A stretch of 64,000 bases of DNA from Enterococcus cecorum DSM 20682 = ATCC 43198 (GTDB lineage Bacteria > Bacillota > Bacilli > Lactobacillales > Enterococcaceae): the NCBI RefSeq assembly GCF_000407565.1, contig NZ_ASWI01000004.1:638001-702000 (forward strand). Direction: 5' to 3'. A model generated the notes under the pieces. The model was not told the origin of the DNA, searched no databases, and saw only the letters and a list, made by a program, of their open reading frames with translations. Below are positions 23,044 to 32,714 of the stretch, piece by piece (the first letter of the stretch is position 1; each line of letters opens with the position of its first letter). Position numbers and translations under genes: made by a program.

Positions 23044-23122
23044 TAATGGGAGACTTTTTTGTTGAAAGTGAAAAGTTAATTACGATTTTGTAAAATTATC
23101 ATTGCTTTACAGAAAAGTCTCT

Positions 23123-23150
23123 TTGCTTGTCTGAACCTTTGTGGTATGAT
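23123..23150 (+). promoter_or_regulatory. probable promoter of the D-aspartate ligase operon
   Basis: TTGCTT at 23123-23128 and TATGAT at 23145-23150 with a 16-base spacer, about 36 bases before the start codon. Confidence 0.5.
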
Positions 23151-23185
23151 GTTGAATGTGAATTGTTTCAGAAAAGAGTGAAAAT

Positions 23186-24439
23186 ATGCAAAAAAATAAT
23201 TTTATACCTATATTACTTGGGACAGATATGAATGTCTATGGCATGGCGCGTGCATTCAATGAAGAGTATGGTATAAAACCCATTGCGATTGGAGAACATC
23301 AATTAGCTCCAACTAGATTTACTAAAATTGCCGATATCCATTTGTTTGAAGGTTTTGATAAAGATCCTGTCTTCTCTGAAAAGTTAATCGAGTTAGCAAA
23401 ATCAACTTTTAACCAAGCAGACATTAAATATTTATTGATTCCTTGTGGGGATGGTTATGCCGAGTTGTTATCTCAAAATAAGGAAAAATTAGCACCCTAT
23501 TATACTTTTATCGCCAATGATTATGAGTTATTTAAAGTGTTGATTAATAAAGTTACTTTTTATGAAACTTGTGAAAAATATGGTTTGCCTTATCCAAAAA
23601 CCTTCATTTTAACACCAGCACATTTAGAAAATGGTCAATTCAAACAATCTTTACCATTTGATTTTCCAGTGGCGCTGAAACCGGCAAATAGTGTCGAATG
23701 GTTGTCAATTGACTTTGAAGGACGTAAAAAAGCATTTATTATTGATAACCGGGAAGAATTCGAAATTATTGTTGAACGAATTTATCAAGCTGGCTATACC
23801 AGTGAGATGATTGTGCAAGACTTCATTCCAGGCGATGATAGTAATATGCGTGTGCTAAATGTCTATGTCGATCATGAGCATAATGTTCGTATGATGTGTT
23901 TAGGTCATCCGTTATTAGAAGATCCTGCGCCTGGTTCAGTGGGAAATTACACCGTGATTTTACCAGATGAAAATGAGCAAATCTATCATGATGTTGCACA
24001 ATTTTTAAAACGTATTAACTATGTTGGTTTTGCGAATTTTGATATGAAATATGATAGCCGCGATGGGATATTCAAATTATTTGAAATTAATTTACGTCAA
24101 GGCCGTAGTAGCTTCTTTGTAACTTTAAATGGTTTAAATTTAGCCAAATTTATTACAGAAGATTTGATTTTCAACAAACCATTTGAAAAGACAATTTATG
24201 GGCGCGCTCACGGAGACCATGCTAAATTATGGTTGAATGTGCCATTGTCTATTTTTAAAAAATATGCTAAAGACGGTCCAGATAAACAAAGAGGCTTAGA
24301 TTTATTAGCGCAAGGCAAATACGGTTCAACATTATTTTATAAGAAAGATCGTTCTTTAAGACACTATTTATTAATGAAGTATGTTTATAAAAAGTATGAA
24401 GAAGATTATGAAAAATATTTTAAAGTGAAAGAAGGTTAA
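23186..24439 (+). CDS. D-aspartate ligase (ATP-grasp; peptidoglycan crossbridge)
   Basis: A 417-residue ATP-grasp carboxylate-amine ligase. Visible features are the N-terminal [22 protein letters not shown], the central ATP-grasp fold with [13 protein letters not shown] and [16 protein letters not shown], and the metal/ATP region [21 protein letters not shown]. The family and its partner fit Aslfm of E. faecium, which attaches D-aspartate through its beta-carboxyl to the Lys side chain of the peptidoglycan precursor in the cytoplasm. An aspartate racemase gene follows after 2 bases, the same arrangement as in E. faecium, which strongly supports the call. No biochemical specificity can be read directly. 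Confidence 0.85.
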   Translation: MQKNNFIPILLGTDMNVYGMARAFNEEYGIKPIAIGEHQLAPTRFTKIADIHLFEGFDKDPVFSEKLIELAKSTFNQADIKYLLIPCGDGYAELLSQNKEKLAPYYTFIANDYELFKVLINKVTFYETCEKYGLPYPKTFILTPAHLENGQFKQSLPFDFPVALKPANSVEWLSIDFEGRKKAFIIDNREEFEIIVERIYQAGYTSEMIVQDFIPGDDSNMRVLNVYVDHEHNVRMMCLGHPLLEDPAPGSVGNYTVILPDENEQIYHDVAQFLKRINYVGFANFDMKYDSRDGIFKLFEINLRQGRSSFFVTLNGLNLAKFITEDLIFNKPFEKTIYGRAHGDHAKLWLNVPLSIFKKYAKDGPDKQRGLDLLAQGKYGSTLFYKKDRSLRHYLLMKYVYKKYEEDYEKYFKVKEG

Positions 24440-24441
24440 TC

Positions 24442-25149
24442 ATGCGCGATTTTTTTACCATTCTAGGTGGAATGGGAACGATGGCGACAGAAAGCTTTGT
24501 TCGACAGTTAAATAAACGCACACCAACACATGCTGATCAGGATTATTTAAATTATATTTTATATAATCATGCGACAATTCCTGATCGTACGGCTTATATT
24601 CTTGATCGTAGTAAACCTAATCCAATTCCTTTATTGCAAGAAGATATTCGCCAACAAAATATTTTGCAACCAAGCTTTATTGTTTTGACCTGTAATACGG
24701 CTCATTATTTCTTTGATGACTTACAAAAAGAGACCAAAATTCCGATTTTACATATGCCAAAAGAAGCCGTCAAACAGATTCGGCGTGAGCAAATTACTGG
24801 TAAAGTGGCATTTTTAGGTACGGAAGGCAGTGTGAAGGCGGGCGTTTACGAAAATGAATTAAAAGAACAAGGGATTGATTATTTGATTCCAAGTCAAGAA
24901 TTACAAGCTAAAATTAATCATTTAATTTATCAGGATGTCAAAGAAAATGATTATATTAATCTTGAGTTGTTTTTTGAAATTCTAGCCGATACAAAAAAAC
25001 TTGGATGTGAAGCCGTTATTTTAGGATGTACAGAACTTTCATTAGTTGCTGAATATATTGATTGTGAACATGAGTATAAAATTTTTGATGCACAATCTAT
25101 TTTAGTAGACCGCACGATAGACCGAGCATTATCTTTAAGAAATAAATAA
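24442..25149 (+). CDS. aspartate racemase
   Basis: Cofactor-independent Asp/Glu racemase of 235 residues. It has the paired catalytic cysteines C84 ([14 protein letters not shown]) and C196 ([13 protein letters not shown]) and an N-terminal [17 protein letters not shown]. It would supply D-aspartate for the ligase encoded 2 bases upstream. An amino-acid racemase for glutamate (MurI) is possible from sequence alone, but the N-terminus (GGMGTMA) is of the aspartate racemase type and the pairing with the ligase is decisive. GAAGG in the end of the ligase gene acts as the ribosome binding site. Confidence 0.88.
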   Translation: MRDFFTILGGMGTMATESFVRQLNKRTPTHADQDYLNYILYNHATIPDRTAYILDRSKPNPIPLLQEDIRQQNILQPSFIVLTCNTAHYFFDDLQKETKIPILHMPKEAVKQIRREQITGKVAFLGTEGSVKAGVYENELKEQGIDYLIPSQELQAKINHLIYQDVKENDYINLELFFEILADTKKLGCEAVILGCTELSLVAEYIDCEHEYKIFDAQSILVDRTIDRALSLRNK

Positions 25150-25156
25150 GTTTTAC

Positions 25157-25197
25157 GGATATACGTGATTTTTTGAAATTGCGTATATCCATTTTGT
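25157..25197 (+). terminator. terminator of the D-Asp ligase/racemase operon
   Basis: GGATATACG pairs with CGTATATCC around a 16-base loop, followed by ATTTTGTT; the T-tail is weak but present. Confidence 0.6.
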
Positions 25198-25226
25198 TGT
25201 ATAAGATACGCCCGGCATGATATAAT
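25197..25226 (+). promoter_or_regulatory. probable promoter of rapZ-yvcK-whiA
   Basis: TTGTAT at 25197-25202 and TATAAT at 25221-25226 with an 18-base spacer. Confidence 0.5.
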
Positions 25227-25280
25227 AAATAAGACAATAAAAAGTGAAACATGATTGCTTTTTTAAAGGAGGAATTCATC

Positions 25281-26168
25281 ATGGCTGATCAATTAAGTTT
25301 AGTCATTATTACCGGGATGAGCGGTGCAGGAAAAACAGTTGCCATCCAAAGTTTTGAAGATATGGGTTATTTTTGCGTTGACAACATGCCCCCAAGTTTA
25401 ATTCCAAAATTTTGGGAACTCATTCGTGAATCAGGCAAAGTAACCAAAATTGCTTTAGTCGTTGATTTACGTTCACGCTCATTTTTTGATGAAATTCAAA
25501 ATATGTTAGCTGAAATTGAAAACACGCATTTGATTGATACGAAGATTTTATTTTTAGATGCTTCAGATGTAGAGCTGGTTTCACGTTATAAAGAAACTAG
25601 ACGTGTGCATCCAATGGCAATGGATGGTTTGGTTACTGAAGGAATTCGCAAAGAGCGTGCCATTTTAGAAGATTTGAAAGTAAAAGCTTCTTTGGTGATT
25701 GATACGACTACTTTAACACCGCGTCAATTACGTGAAAAAATCAATCAAGAATTCCGTCATAATAATGAATCGGGTTTTCGTGTGGAGATGGTCTCATTTG
25801 GCTTTAAATATGGCCTACCAATCGATGCAGATATCGTAATGGATGTACGTTTCTTACCAAATCCACATTATATTCCAGAACTTCGCCCACTTACAGGTTG
25901 TGATAAACCCGTGTATGATTATGTCATGAGTTTTGAACAAACTGAAAAATTCTATCAATCATTTAGCCAACTTTTACTACAAATTATGCCTGGTTACATT
26001 AAAGAAGGTAAAAGTAGTTTAACGATTGCGATTGGTTGTACAGGTGGTCAACATCGCTCTGTTGCTTTAACTAATCGTGTAGGTGAATGCCTAAAAGAAA
26101 ATGGCTATACTGTTAATACCACCCACCGTGATAAAGATAAACGAAAAGAGACGGTTAATCGCTCATGA
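25281..26168 (+). CDS. rapZ: RapZ-family nucleotide-binding protein (YvcJ)
   Basis: P-loop protein of 295 residues, Walker A GMSGAGKT at residues 12-19. Other conserved blocks are [44 protein letters not shown] and the C-terminal [13 protein letters not shown]. In E. coli RapZ guides GlmZ decay; in Bacillus YvcJ has ATP/GTPase activity and affects competence. The role here is therefore not certain, although glmS and glmM also lie in this window. ATG 25281 follows AAAGGAGG. Its stop overlaps the yvcK start (ATGA). Confidence 0.93.
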   Translation: MADQLSLVIITGMSGAGKTVAIQSFEDMGYFCVDNMPPSLIPKFWELIRESGKVTKIALVVDLRSRSFFDEIQNMLAEIENTHLIDTKILFLDASDVELVSRYKETRRVHPMAMDGLVTEGIRKERAILEDLKVKASLVIDTTTLTPRQLREKINQEFRHNNESGFRVEMVSFGFKYGLPIDADIVMDVRFLPNPHYIPELRPLTGCDKPVYDYVMSFEQTEKFYQSFSQLLLQIMPGYIKEGKSSLTIAIGCTGGQHRSVALTNRVGECLKENGYTVNTTHRDKDKRKETVNRS

Positions 26169-27175
26169 AAACCTATCGCATTAGAAAACCTAAAGTTGTA
26201 GTCATGGGCGGTGGTACAGGCTTACCAGTTATATTAAAAAGTCTGAGAAATCAGGGCGTAGATATCACAGCAATTGTCACGGTGGCTGATGATGGTGGAA
26301 GTAGTGGGGTTTTACGAGACTCAGTTAAAACGATGGTCCCACCAGGAGATCTACGTAATGTCTTAGTGGCGCTCTCTGATATGCCAAAGTTGTATTCAGA
26401 TATTTTCCAGTATCGCTTTAACAAAGGAGATAAATTTTTAGCGAATCATGCACTTGGTAACTTGATTATCGCAGCGATTGCAGAAATGCGTGGTAGTACT
26501 TATGAGGCGATTCGCATTTTAAATAAGATGATGCATGTGGAAGGTAATGTCTATCCCTCATCAGAAGAGCCTCTGGTTTTACATGCGGAATTTATGGATG
26601 GTTCGACTGCAGTGGGTGAGTCAAAGATTGCCCTAGAGCGTAAAACAATTCGTCACGTCCATGTGTCGCGTCAAGACTCTGATGAAACCCCTAAAGCTAG
26701 TCGTAATGTAGTGAAAGCCATCATAGAAGCAGATATGATTGTTTTAGGCCCAGGAAGCTTATTTACGAGTATCTTACCCAATTTAATGATTCCTGAAATC
26801 TCTGAAGCTATGTTAAAGACCAAGGCAGAAGTGGTATATATTTGTAATATTATGACACAAAAAGGCGAGACGGAACATTTTACCGATGCCCAACACGTGA
26901 AAGTCTTACATCGCCATTTAAAGACACCTTTTGTAGATACAGTGCTAGTTAATATCGAACATGTGCCCGAAGATTACATGGATGTCGAAAAATACGATGA
27001 ATATTTAGTCCAAGTGACACATGATTTTAATGGATTACGTGAAGAAGGCTGTCGTGTGGTCTCTAGTGATTTTCTAGAATTACGCGATGGTGGGGTCTTT
27101 CATGATGGCGAAAAAGTTGTGAATGAATTATTACGGATTGTCTATGGCGTAAGGAATACAGAAAGGGAGCGATAA
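26165..27175 (+). CDS. yvcK: gluconeogenesis factor YvcK (CofD-like)
   Basis: A 336-residue CofD/UPF0052-like protein with [33 protein letters not shown] and [13 protein letters not shown] at the N-terminus and the [18 protein letters not shown] motif. In Bacillus and Mycobacterium it binds UDP-sugars and is needed for cell-wall synthesis on gluconeogenic carbon; I infer the same here. It overlaps rapZ by 4 bases and whiA follows after 2 bases, a conserved trio. Confidence 0.93.
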   Translation: MKTYRIRKPKVVVMGGGTGLPVILKSLRNQGVDITAIVTVADDGGSSGVLRDSVKTMVPPGDLRNVLVALSDMPKLYSDIFQYRFNKGDKFLANHALGNLIIAAIAEMRGSTYEAIRILNKMMHVEGNVYPSSEEPLVLHAEFMDGSTAVGESKIALERKTIRHVHVSRQDSDETPKASRNVVKAIIEADMIVLGPGSLFTSILPNLMIPEISEAMLKTKAEVVYICNIMTQKGETEHFTDAQHVKVLHRHLKTPFVDTVLVNIEHVPEDYMDVEKYDEYLVQVTHDFNGLREEGCRVVSSDFLELRDGGVFHDGEKVVNELLRIVYGVRNTERER

Positions 27176-27177
27176 TT

Positions 27178-28110
27178 TTGTCATTTGCTGCGGAAGTCAA
27201 AAAAGAATTGACGACTTTAGAAGTGCACCGCGAACATGCCAAAGCTGAGTTAGCTGCCTTAATCAGGATGAATGGTTCTTTAAGTATTGCCAATCAACAG
27301 TTTATACTCAATGTTCAAACTGAAAATGCGGCAATTGCACGTAGAATTTATTCACTTTTAAAAGATCATTATGATGTTCGAAGTGAATTGTTAGTTCGTC
27401 GGAAAATGAAGTTGAAAAAGAATAATGTCTATATTGTACGGCTAAAAAATGACACTATGGATGTATTAAATGATTTAGGAATTATGGATGGTTTAATGTT
27501 TGATATCCATGCATCAGATGAGTTAATGGGAAATGCGCAAAAAATGCGTTCTTATCTGCGTGGTGCGTTTATGGCATCTGGTTCAATCAATAATCCAGAA
27601 ACCAGTCGCTACCATTTGGAAATTTTTTCAGTTTATGAAGAGCATAATGAAGATATATGCAGTATGCTTAATTTCTTTGATTTAAATGCAAGAACACTTG
27701 AAAGAAGAAATGGCTATATTACTTATCTCAAAGGGGCAGAGAAAATTGCTGACTTTTTAACTTTGATTGGTGCAACGAATTCAATGCTAAAATTTGAAGA
27801 TGTACGCATTGTTCGCGATATGCGTAATTCGGTCAATCGTTTAGTCAATTGTGAAACGGCCAATATGTCACGAATTGTAGATGCAGCTACAAAACAAATT
27901 GAAAACATTGAATATATCGAGTCAAAAGTTGGGATTAAGTCTTTACCGGAGAAATTACAGGAAATCGCCGAGTTAAGATTACAACATCCAGAAGTAAGTT
28001 TAAAAGAACTAGCTGAAATGGTACCAAGTGGGCCAATCTCAAAATCTGGTATTAATCATCGTATTCGAAAAATTAATGATTATGCTGAAAAATTAAGACA
28101 AGCTGAATAA
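27178..28110 (+). CDS. whiA: WhiA family DNA-binding protein
   Basis: A 310-residue protein with an N-terminal LAGLIDADG-homing-endonuclease-like fold (about 1-210, with [17 protein letters not shown]-like core) and a C-terminal helix-turn-helix ([25 protein letters not shown]). WhiA affects cell division and chromosome segregation in Bacillus and controls sporulation in Streptomyces. The start is TTG 27178 after AAAGGGAG; TTG/GTG starts are common for whiA in Firmicutes. Last gene of the rapZ-yvcK-whiA operon, followed by a strong terminator. Confidence 0.94.
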   Translation: MSFAAEVKKELTTLEVHREHAKAELAALIRMNGSLSIANQQFILNVQTENAAIARRIYSLLKDHYDVRSELLVRRKMKLKKNNVYIVRLKNDTMDVLNDLGIMDGLMFDIHASDELMGNAQKMRSYLRGAFMASGSINNPETSRYHLEIFSVYEEHNEDICSMLNFFDLNARTLERRNGYITYLKGAEKIADFLTLIGATNSMLKFEDVRIVRDMRNSVNRLVNCETANMSRIVDAATKQIENIEYIESKVGIKSLPEKLQEIAELRLQHPEVSLKELAEMVPSGPISKSGINHRIRKINDYAEKLRQAE

Positions 28111-28113
28111 CAC

Positions 28114-28155
28114 AAGCGCAGAATCTTCCAAAAGAGGTTGATTCTGCGCTTTTTT
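28114..28155 (+). terminator. terminator of the rapZ-yvcK-whiA operon
   Basis: AAGCGCAGAATC pairs with GATTCTGCGCTT, followed by a six-T run. Confidence 0.9.
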
Positions 28156-28157
28156 GT

Positions 28158-28655
28158 TTATTTTAATATTTCTTTTAACTCGGCTTCAGAAATGCTTTCA
28201 TCAAAAATATGTTCTTCAACTATAATGGTTGGTACAAATTGGATGTTGGCGGCATTGGCTTCATCGACAATTAGTTGGCTATAGGTGGAATGGTTATTTT
28301 CACTTAAGCCCAATTTTTCTTTGGCAAATGTAGCGACTTCATCTAGTTCAAGGTTGCCCCATTCTTCTTGTGTATCGAAAATCTTTTGAATACTTGCTAA
28401 AATAGTTGATTCATTCGTAGTATCCACGAAACGATGCATGACATTTCCACGTTGAAGACTAGGTTTTTCTTTATCGAATAGCTTAATGACACGCGTTACG
28501 TCGGCATCAGCTAATAATGCTTTAGATTCATTAAACCATTGACGGCAATATGGACAACGAAGGTTCATAAATTCTTTCATAATATGTTTACCATTGCCAA
28601 TGACAAGACCGTTTTTGGCATTTGTTTGTTCAGCTTTAATCACTGAAATATCCAT
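28158..28655 (-). CDS. DsbA-family thioredoxin-like protein
   Basis: About 165 residues with a thioredoxin-fold redox motif CPYC in MNLRCPYCRQWFNESKALL, a helical insertion, and the cis-Pro region NIQFVPTIIVEEHIFD, as in DsbA/thioredoxin_4 proteins. No signal peptide or membrane segment is visible, so it is probably cytoplasmic; its substrates are unknown. I chose ATG 28655, preceded by GAGGTGATACTT. The GTG at 28664 falls in the ribosome binding site. It lies convergent with whiA and divergent from the PFOR gene, whose promoter region it faces. Confidence 0.82.
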   Translation of the reverse strand: MDISVIKAEQTNAKNGLVIGNGKHIMKEFMNLRCPYCRQWFNESKALLADADVTRVIKLFDKEKPSLQRGNVMHRFVDTTNESTILASIQKIFDTQEEWGNLELDEVATFAKEKLGLSENNHSTYSQLIVDEANAANIQFVPTIIVEEHIFDESISEAELKEILK

Positions 28656-28773
28656 AAGTATCACCTCAAATATAATTGATTACAGTTTTAAGTTTATCGG
28701 TTTTGTGAAAAAATGCAACTATTACGCTTGTAGACGTTTTTTTGAATTTCACAAAAAAATCAGGCAAAAAGGG

Positions 28774-28801
28774 TTACTTATGTAGTTTTTTTCGATATAA
28801 T
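28774..28801 (+). promoter_or_regulatory. probable promoter of the PFOR gene
   Basis: TATAAT at 28796-28801 with a weak TTACTT at 28774-28779, 16-base spacer. Confidence 0.45.
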
Positions 28802-28816
28802 AAATAGTGAACAGTC

Positions 28817-28846
28817 CAATTTTTGATCTCCCACGTCAAAAAATTG
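28817..28846 (+). promoter_or_regulatory. inverted repeat in the PFOR gene leader
   Basis: CAATTTTTGA pairs with TCAAAAAATTG (one extra A) around a 9-base spacer. It sits between the -10 box and the ribosome binding site, in the position of an operator or a leader hairpin. No regulator is assigned. Confidence 0.4.
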
Positions 28847-28868
28847 CAAAATCACTGAGGTGTTAACT

Positions 28869-31800
28869 ATGAATAAAAAAACAATGGATGGAAATACCGC
28901 TGCAGCCCATATTTCTTATGCTTTTTCTGAAGTAGCAGCCATCTATCCAATTACGCCTAGCTCACCAATGGCTGAATTAGTGGATGCATGGTCAGCAATG
29001 GGCAAAAAGAATCTATTTGGAGAACCTGTCAAAGTCATCGAAATGCAATCAGAAGCTGGTGCCGCTGGTGCTGTTCATGGCTCGTTAAAAACAGGTGCCT
29101 TAACAAGTACATACACGGCCTCACAAGGTCTTTTATTAATGATTCCTAATATGTATAAGATTGCAGGGGAACTATTGCCAACCGTCTTTCATGTTGCAAG
29201 TCGTTCTGTTACAACCAATGCTTTAAATATTTTTGGTGATCAAACCGATGTGATGGCAACACGTCAAACAGGATTTGTGATGTTGGCAGAAAGCGGTGTC
29301 CAAGAAGTGATGGATTTGGCTGCTGTAGCTCATTTAGCAAGCATTAAAGGACGATTACCATTCTTAAATTTCTTTGATGGCTTTCGAACCAGTCATGAGC
29401 TGCAAAAAATAGAAGTCATTGAATATGATGATTTGAAAAAGTTATTGCCAGAAAAAGAATTGGCTGAATTTCGTCAACGTGGCATGAATCCGAATCATCC
29501 AACAGTGAGCGGAATGAACCAAAATCCTGATATTCATTTCCAACAACGCGAAACAATTAATACGTACTATGATGATATTCCAGCAATTATCCAAGAATAT
29601 ATGGGCAAAATCAATGAATTGCGTGGAACAAATTACGATTTAGTCAATTATTATGGTCATCCCGAAGCACAAGAAGTCGTTGTCGTAATGGGTTCAGCGG
29701 CCCAAGCGATTGAACAAACGGTTGATTTTCTGAATGAACAAGGACGCAAAGTTGGATTTATCAATATCCATTTATACCGTCCATTTCCAACAGAGAATTT
29801 CTTAAGTAAAATCCCCGCAACTGTCCAATCTATCGCGGTGTTAGACCGTACAAAAGAACCTGGGGCAAATGGCGAACCACTATTTTTAGATGTTCAATCA
29901 GCGCTTTATGAAGCAGATATTCGTCCAAGTGTCATTGGTGGCCGCTATGGCTTAGGCTCAAAAGATGTGACACCTGCGCAGATCTTAGCTGTTTTTGATG
30001 AATTACAAAAACCACGTAAAGAACAAAAAAGAAGATTTACAATTGGTATTACCGATGATGTGACGCATTTATCCTTGCCATTAGGACCAACATTAGATTT
30101 AACTCGACCAGGTACTTTCCAAGCAAAATTCTGGGGATTTGGTTCAGATGGTACGGTTGGTGCAAATAAGTCAACGATTAAAATCATTGGCGACAATACC
30201 GATAAATTTGTCCAAGGTTACTTTTATTATGATTCCAAAAAATCGGGTGGTTTAACCGTTTCTCATTTAAGATTTGGGGATCAAGAAATTCGCTCCACTT
30301 ATTTAGTAGAGCATGCTGATTTTATTGCTTGTCATACCCCTGCGTATGTTCATAAATATGAATTAGTTCAAGGCTTGAAAAAAGGTGGCACATTCCTATT
30401 AAATACAACATGGTCAGATGAACAATTGCATAAATTCTTGCCGAAACATCTGAAAAAATATTTGGCTGAAAATGATATCCAGTTTTATACCATTAACGCG
30501 ATGCAATTAGCCCAAGAAATAGGTTTACGTAATCGTATCAACACCATCATGCAGACAGCTTTCTTCAAGTTAACAAATGTCATGGATTTCGATACAGTTG
30601 TGAAATTATTAAAAGAACAAGTGCAAAAAATTTACGGCCACAAATCAGCGAAAATAGTGGAACAAAACCATGCAGCAATTGATCAAACCTTAACGCACTT
30701 GCATCGTTTTGAAGTACCAAAAGAATGGGCGGACTTAGATCCTACTGAAAAACGTTTGAGTCGTCAAAGTAAGTTTGTTGAAGAAATTGTTGAGCCAGTG
30801 AATGCCCAAAAAGGGGATCATATCCCAGTCAGCGCTTTTGTAAATAATGGGATGGTTGCTGGAGATATGCCACTAGGTACTGCCGCGGTTGAAAAACGAG
30901 GAATTGCCCTTGAAGTTCCTGAGTGGATAGCTGATCGTTGTACCATGTGTAATGAATGTGCGTTTGTCTGTCCGCATGCAGCAATCCGTCCGTTTTTAGC
31001 CGATGAAGAAGAAATGCAAGAAGCACCTGAAGGCTATATCGTTCGTGATATGCGTGGACCTGATGGCTTGAAATATCGCATTCAAGTATCAGTGGAAGAC
31101 TGTACTGGATGTGGTTTATGTGTGGAAGCATGTCCTGCAAAAGGCAAGGCTCTAAAAATGCGTCCTTACGAAGAAATGAAAGAAGAAGCTATCAATTGGG
31201 CCTTTTCAATGACTTTACGCCAAAAAGAAAATCCGGCGAAACCAGGAACCATTTTACACAGTCAATTTAATAAACCTTTACTAGAATTCTCAGGTGCATG
31301 TTCAGGATGTGGAGAAACGCCATATGTGAAATTATTGACGCAAATGTTTGGTGACCGAATGATGATTGCCAACGCGACGGGATGTTCTTCCATTTGGGGA
31401 GCAGCTGCACCAGTGACGCCTTATACAACTAATGATCAAGGGCAAGGTCCAACTTGGTCAAACTCATTGTTAGAAGATAATGCTGAATTTGGTTATGGTA
31501 TGATGATTGCCAATACCACTCGACGTGAAGCTTTAGCCAACCAAATGACATCCATGCTAGATAAAGTTTCTCCAGAGCTTAAGGAACTAATGCAAGATTG
31601 GACGAAGCATTTAAATACTAGTGAAGGAACCCAACAAAGAGCGAAAAAACTGAAAGCTGCCTTACAAAGTGAAGTCCATCAAGTCCCTGAATTAGCTGAA
31701 ATTTTAGCGCATGATGATTTATTCGTAAAACCAAGTCAATGGATGATTGGTGGCGATGGCTGGGCCTATGATATTGGATATGGCGGAATTGACCATGTTA

Positions 31801-32561
31801 TTTCTACTGGCGCAGATGTCAATATTTTAGTCTTGGATAATGAAGTGTACTCAAATACCGGTGGTCAAATTTCTAAAGCCACGCCAGCAGCTGCGATTGT
31901 TAAATTTGCTGCTAGTGGAAAAAATGCTGCGAAGAAAGATTTAGGTATGATGGCCATGACATATGGTAATGTCTATGTTGCCCAAATCGCTTCTGGAGCT
32001 AATGCCATCCAAACCATGCGAGCGTTTGAAGAAGCGGAAAAATTCCCTGGACCATCCGTGATTATCGCCTATACACCATGTATCGTTCATGGCTTGTCAG
32101 GTGGCATGCGTCAATCGATCCAAGAAGCAAAAGATGCAGTAAGTTCAGGTTATTGGTCCCTTTATCGATATAACCCAAGCCTTAAAGCGCAAGGTAAAGA
32201 GCCAATGAGTCTTGACTTTAAGAAACCTGATTTTTCTAAGATGCCTGATTTCATGCGTACTCAAGTGAGATTTAGAGCGTTAGAAACAGTGCACCCAGAA
32301 CATGCTACAGCGTTATTTGATAAGACCGTTAATGATGCTAAAACACGCTTTTATAATTATGCTCGTCTAGCTGGTCAAGAAGAAAAAATTCGTCAGCGTT
32401 TAGAAGGCAAAAAGGATTCTCCAGTTGAAGATAATAAAGCAACTGTTCGACGGGAAAAGAAAGAGCGTACTGTTGATCCAGAAAGAGAAGCACGTCGCTT
32501 ACAAAGAAGAGCTGAACGTAAAGCAAGACGTGAAGCCAAAAATGAGGAAAAAAGCGAGTAA
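28869..32561 (+). CDS. nifJ: pyruvate:ferredoxin (flavodoxin) oxidoreductase
   Basis: Oxidises pyruvate to acetyl-CoA and CO2 with transfer of electrons to ferredoxin or flavodoxin under anoxic conditions. The single chain of about 1230 residues holds the fused domains in order: pyrimidine-binding domain I (YPITPSSPMAELVDAWS), domain II, the gamma-type domain (FGSDGTVGANKSTIKIIG), a two-cluster ferredoxin insert (CTMCNECAFVCPHAAIRP and CTGCGLCVEACPAKGKA) and the ThDP domain (FSGACSGCGETPY, IGGDGWAYDIGYGG, NEVYSNTGGQISKATP). An oddity is a highly charged Arg/Lys/Glu tail of about 50 residues beyond the usual end. ATG 28869 follows GAGGTG. It is a single-gene unit. Confidence 0.95.
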   Translation: MNKKTMDGNTAAAHISYAFSEVAAIYPITPSSPMAELVDAWSAMGKKNLFGEPVKVIEMQSEAGAAGAVHGSLKTGALTSTYTASQGLLLMIPNMYKIAGELLPTVFHVASRSVTTNALNIFGDQTDVMATRQTGFVMLAESGVQEVMDLAAVAHLASIKGRLPFLNFFDGFRTSHELQKIEVIEYDDLKKLLPEKELAEFRQRGMNPNHPTVSGMNQNPDIHFQQRETINTYYDDIPAIIQEYMGKINELRGTNYDLVNYYGHPEAQEVVVVMGSAAQAIEQTVDFLNEQGRKVGFINIHLYRPFPTENFLSKIPATVQSIAVLDRTKEPGANGEPLFLDVQSALYEADIRPSVIGGRYGLGSKDVTPAQILAVFDELQKPRKEQKRRFTIGITDDVTHLSLPLGPTLDLTRPGTFQAKFWGFGSDGTVGANKSTIKIIGDNTDKFVQGYFYYDSKKSGGLTVSHLRFGDQEIRSTYLVEHADFIACHTPAYVHKYELVQGLKKGGTFLLNTTWSDEQLHKFLPKHLKKYLAENDIQFYTINAMQLAQEIGLRNRINTIMQTAFFKLTNVMDFDTVVKLLKEQVQKIYGHKSAKIVEQNHAAIDQTLTHLHRFEVPKEWADLDPTEKRLSRQSKFVEEIVEPVNAQKGDHIPVSAFVNNGMVAGDMPLGTAAVEKRGIALEVPEWIADRCTMCNECAFVCPHAAIRPFLADEEEMQEAPEGYIVRDMRGPDGLKYRIQVSVEDCTGCGLCVEACPAKGKALKMRPYEEMKEEAINWAFSMTLRQKENPAKPGTILHSQFNKPLLEFSGACSGCGETPYVKLLTQMFGDRMMIANATGCSSIWGAAAPVTPYTTNDQGQGPTWSNSLLEDNAEFGYGMMIANTTRREALANQMTSMLDKVSPELKELMQDWTKHLNTSEGTQQRAKKLKAALQSEVHQVPELAEILAHDDLFVKPSQWMIGGDGWAYDIGYGGIDHVISTGADVNILVLDNEVYSNTGGQISKATPAAAIVKFAASGKNAAKKDLGMMAMTYGNVYVAQIASGANAIQTMRAFEEAEKFPGPSVIIAYTPCIVHGLSGGMRQSIQEAKDAVSSGYWSLYRYNPSLKAQGKEPMSLDFKKPDFSKMPDFMRTQVRFRALETVHPEHATALFDKTVNDAKTRFYNYARLAGQEEKIRQRLEGKKDSPVEDNKATVRREKKERTVDPEREARRLQRRAERKARREAKNEEKSE

Positions 32562-32578
32562 ACTTTTTTGAAACAGGC

Positions 32579-32617
32579 GTACTAGTAATTTTATACGATT
32601 ACTAGTGCGGCTTTTTC
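32579..32617 (+). terminator. terminator of the PFOR gene
   Basis: CGTACTAGTAAT pairs with ATTACTAGTGCG (one G-T pair), followed after GC by five T residues. Confidence 0.8.
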
Positions 32618-32714
32618 ATTATTTTAAAAAATAGTAAAAATCTTTATTTTTTTTCATGCGCATTCAAACTTATGATATACTTGAATCAAGAAATAAATGA
32701 AAGGAAGTCTGTTT

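Noticed and set aside
23050-23121. GAGACTTTT and AAAAGTCTC as a terminator after uvrA
   Set aside because: The arms are 54 bases apart with no T-run after the right arm, and the pairing is weak; not strong enough to annotate.
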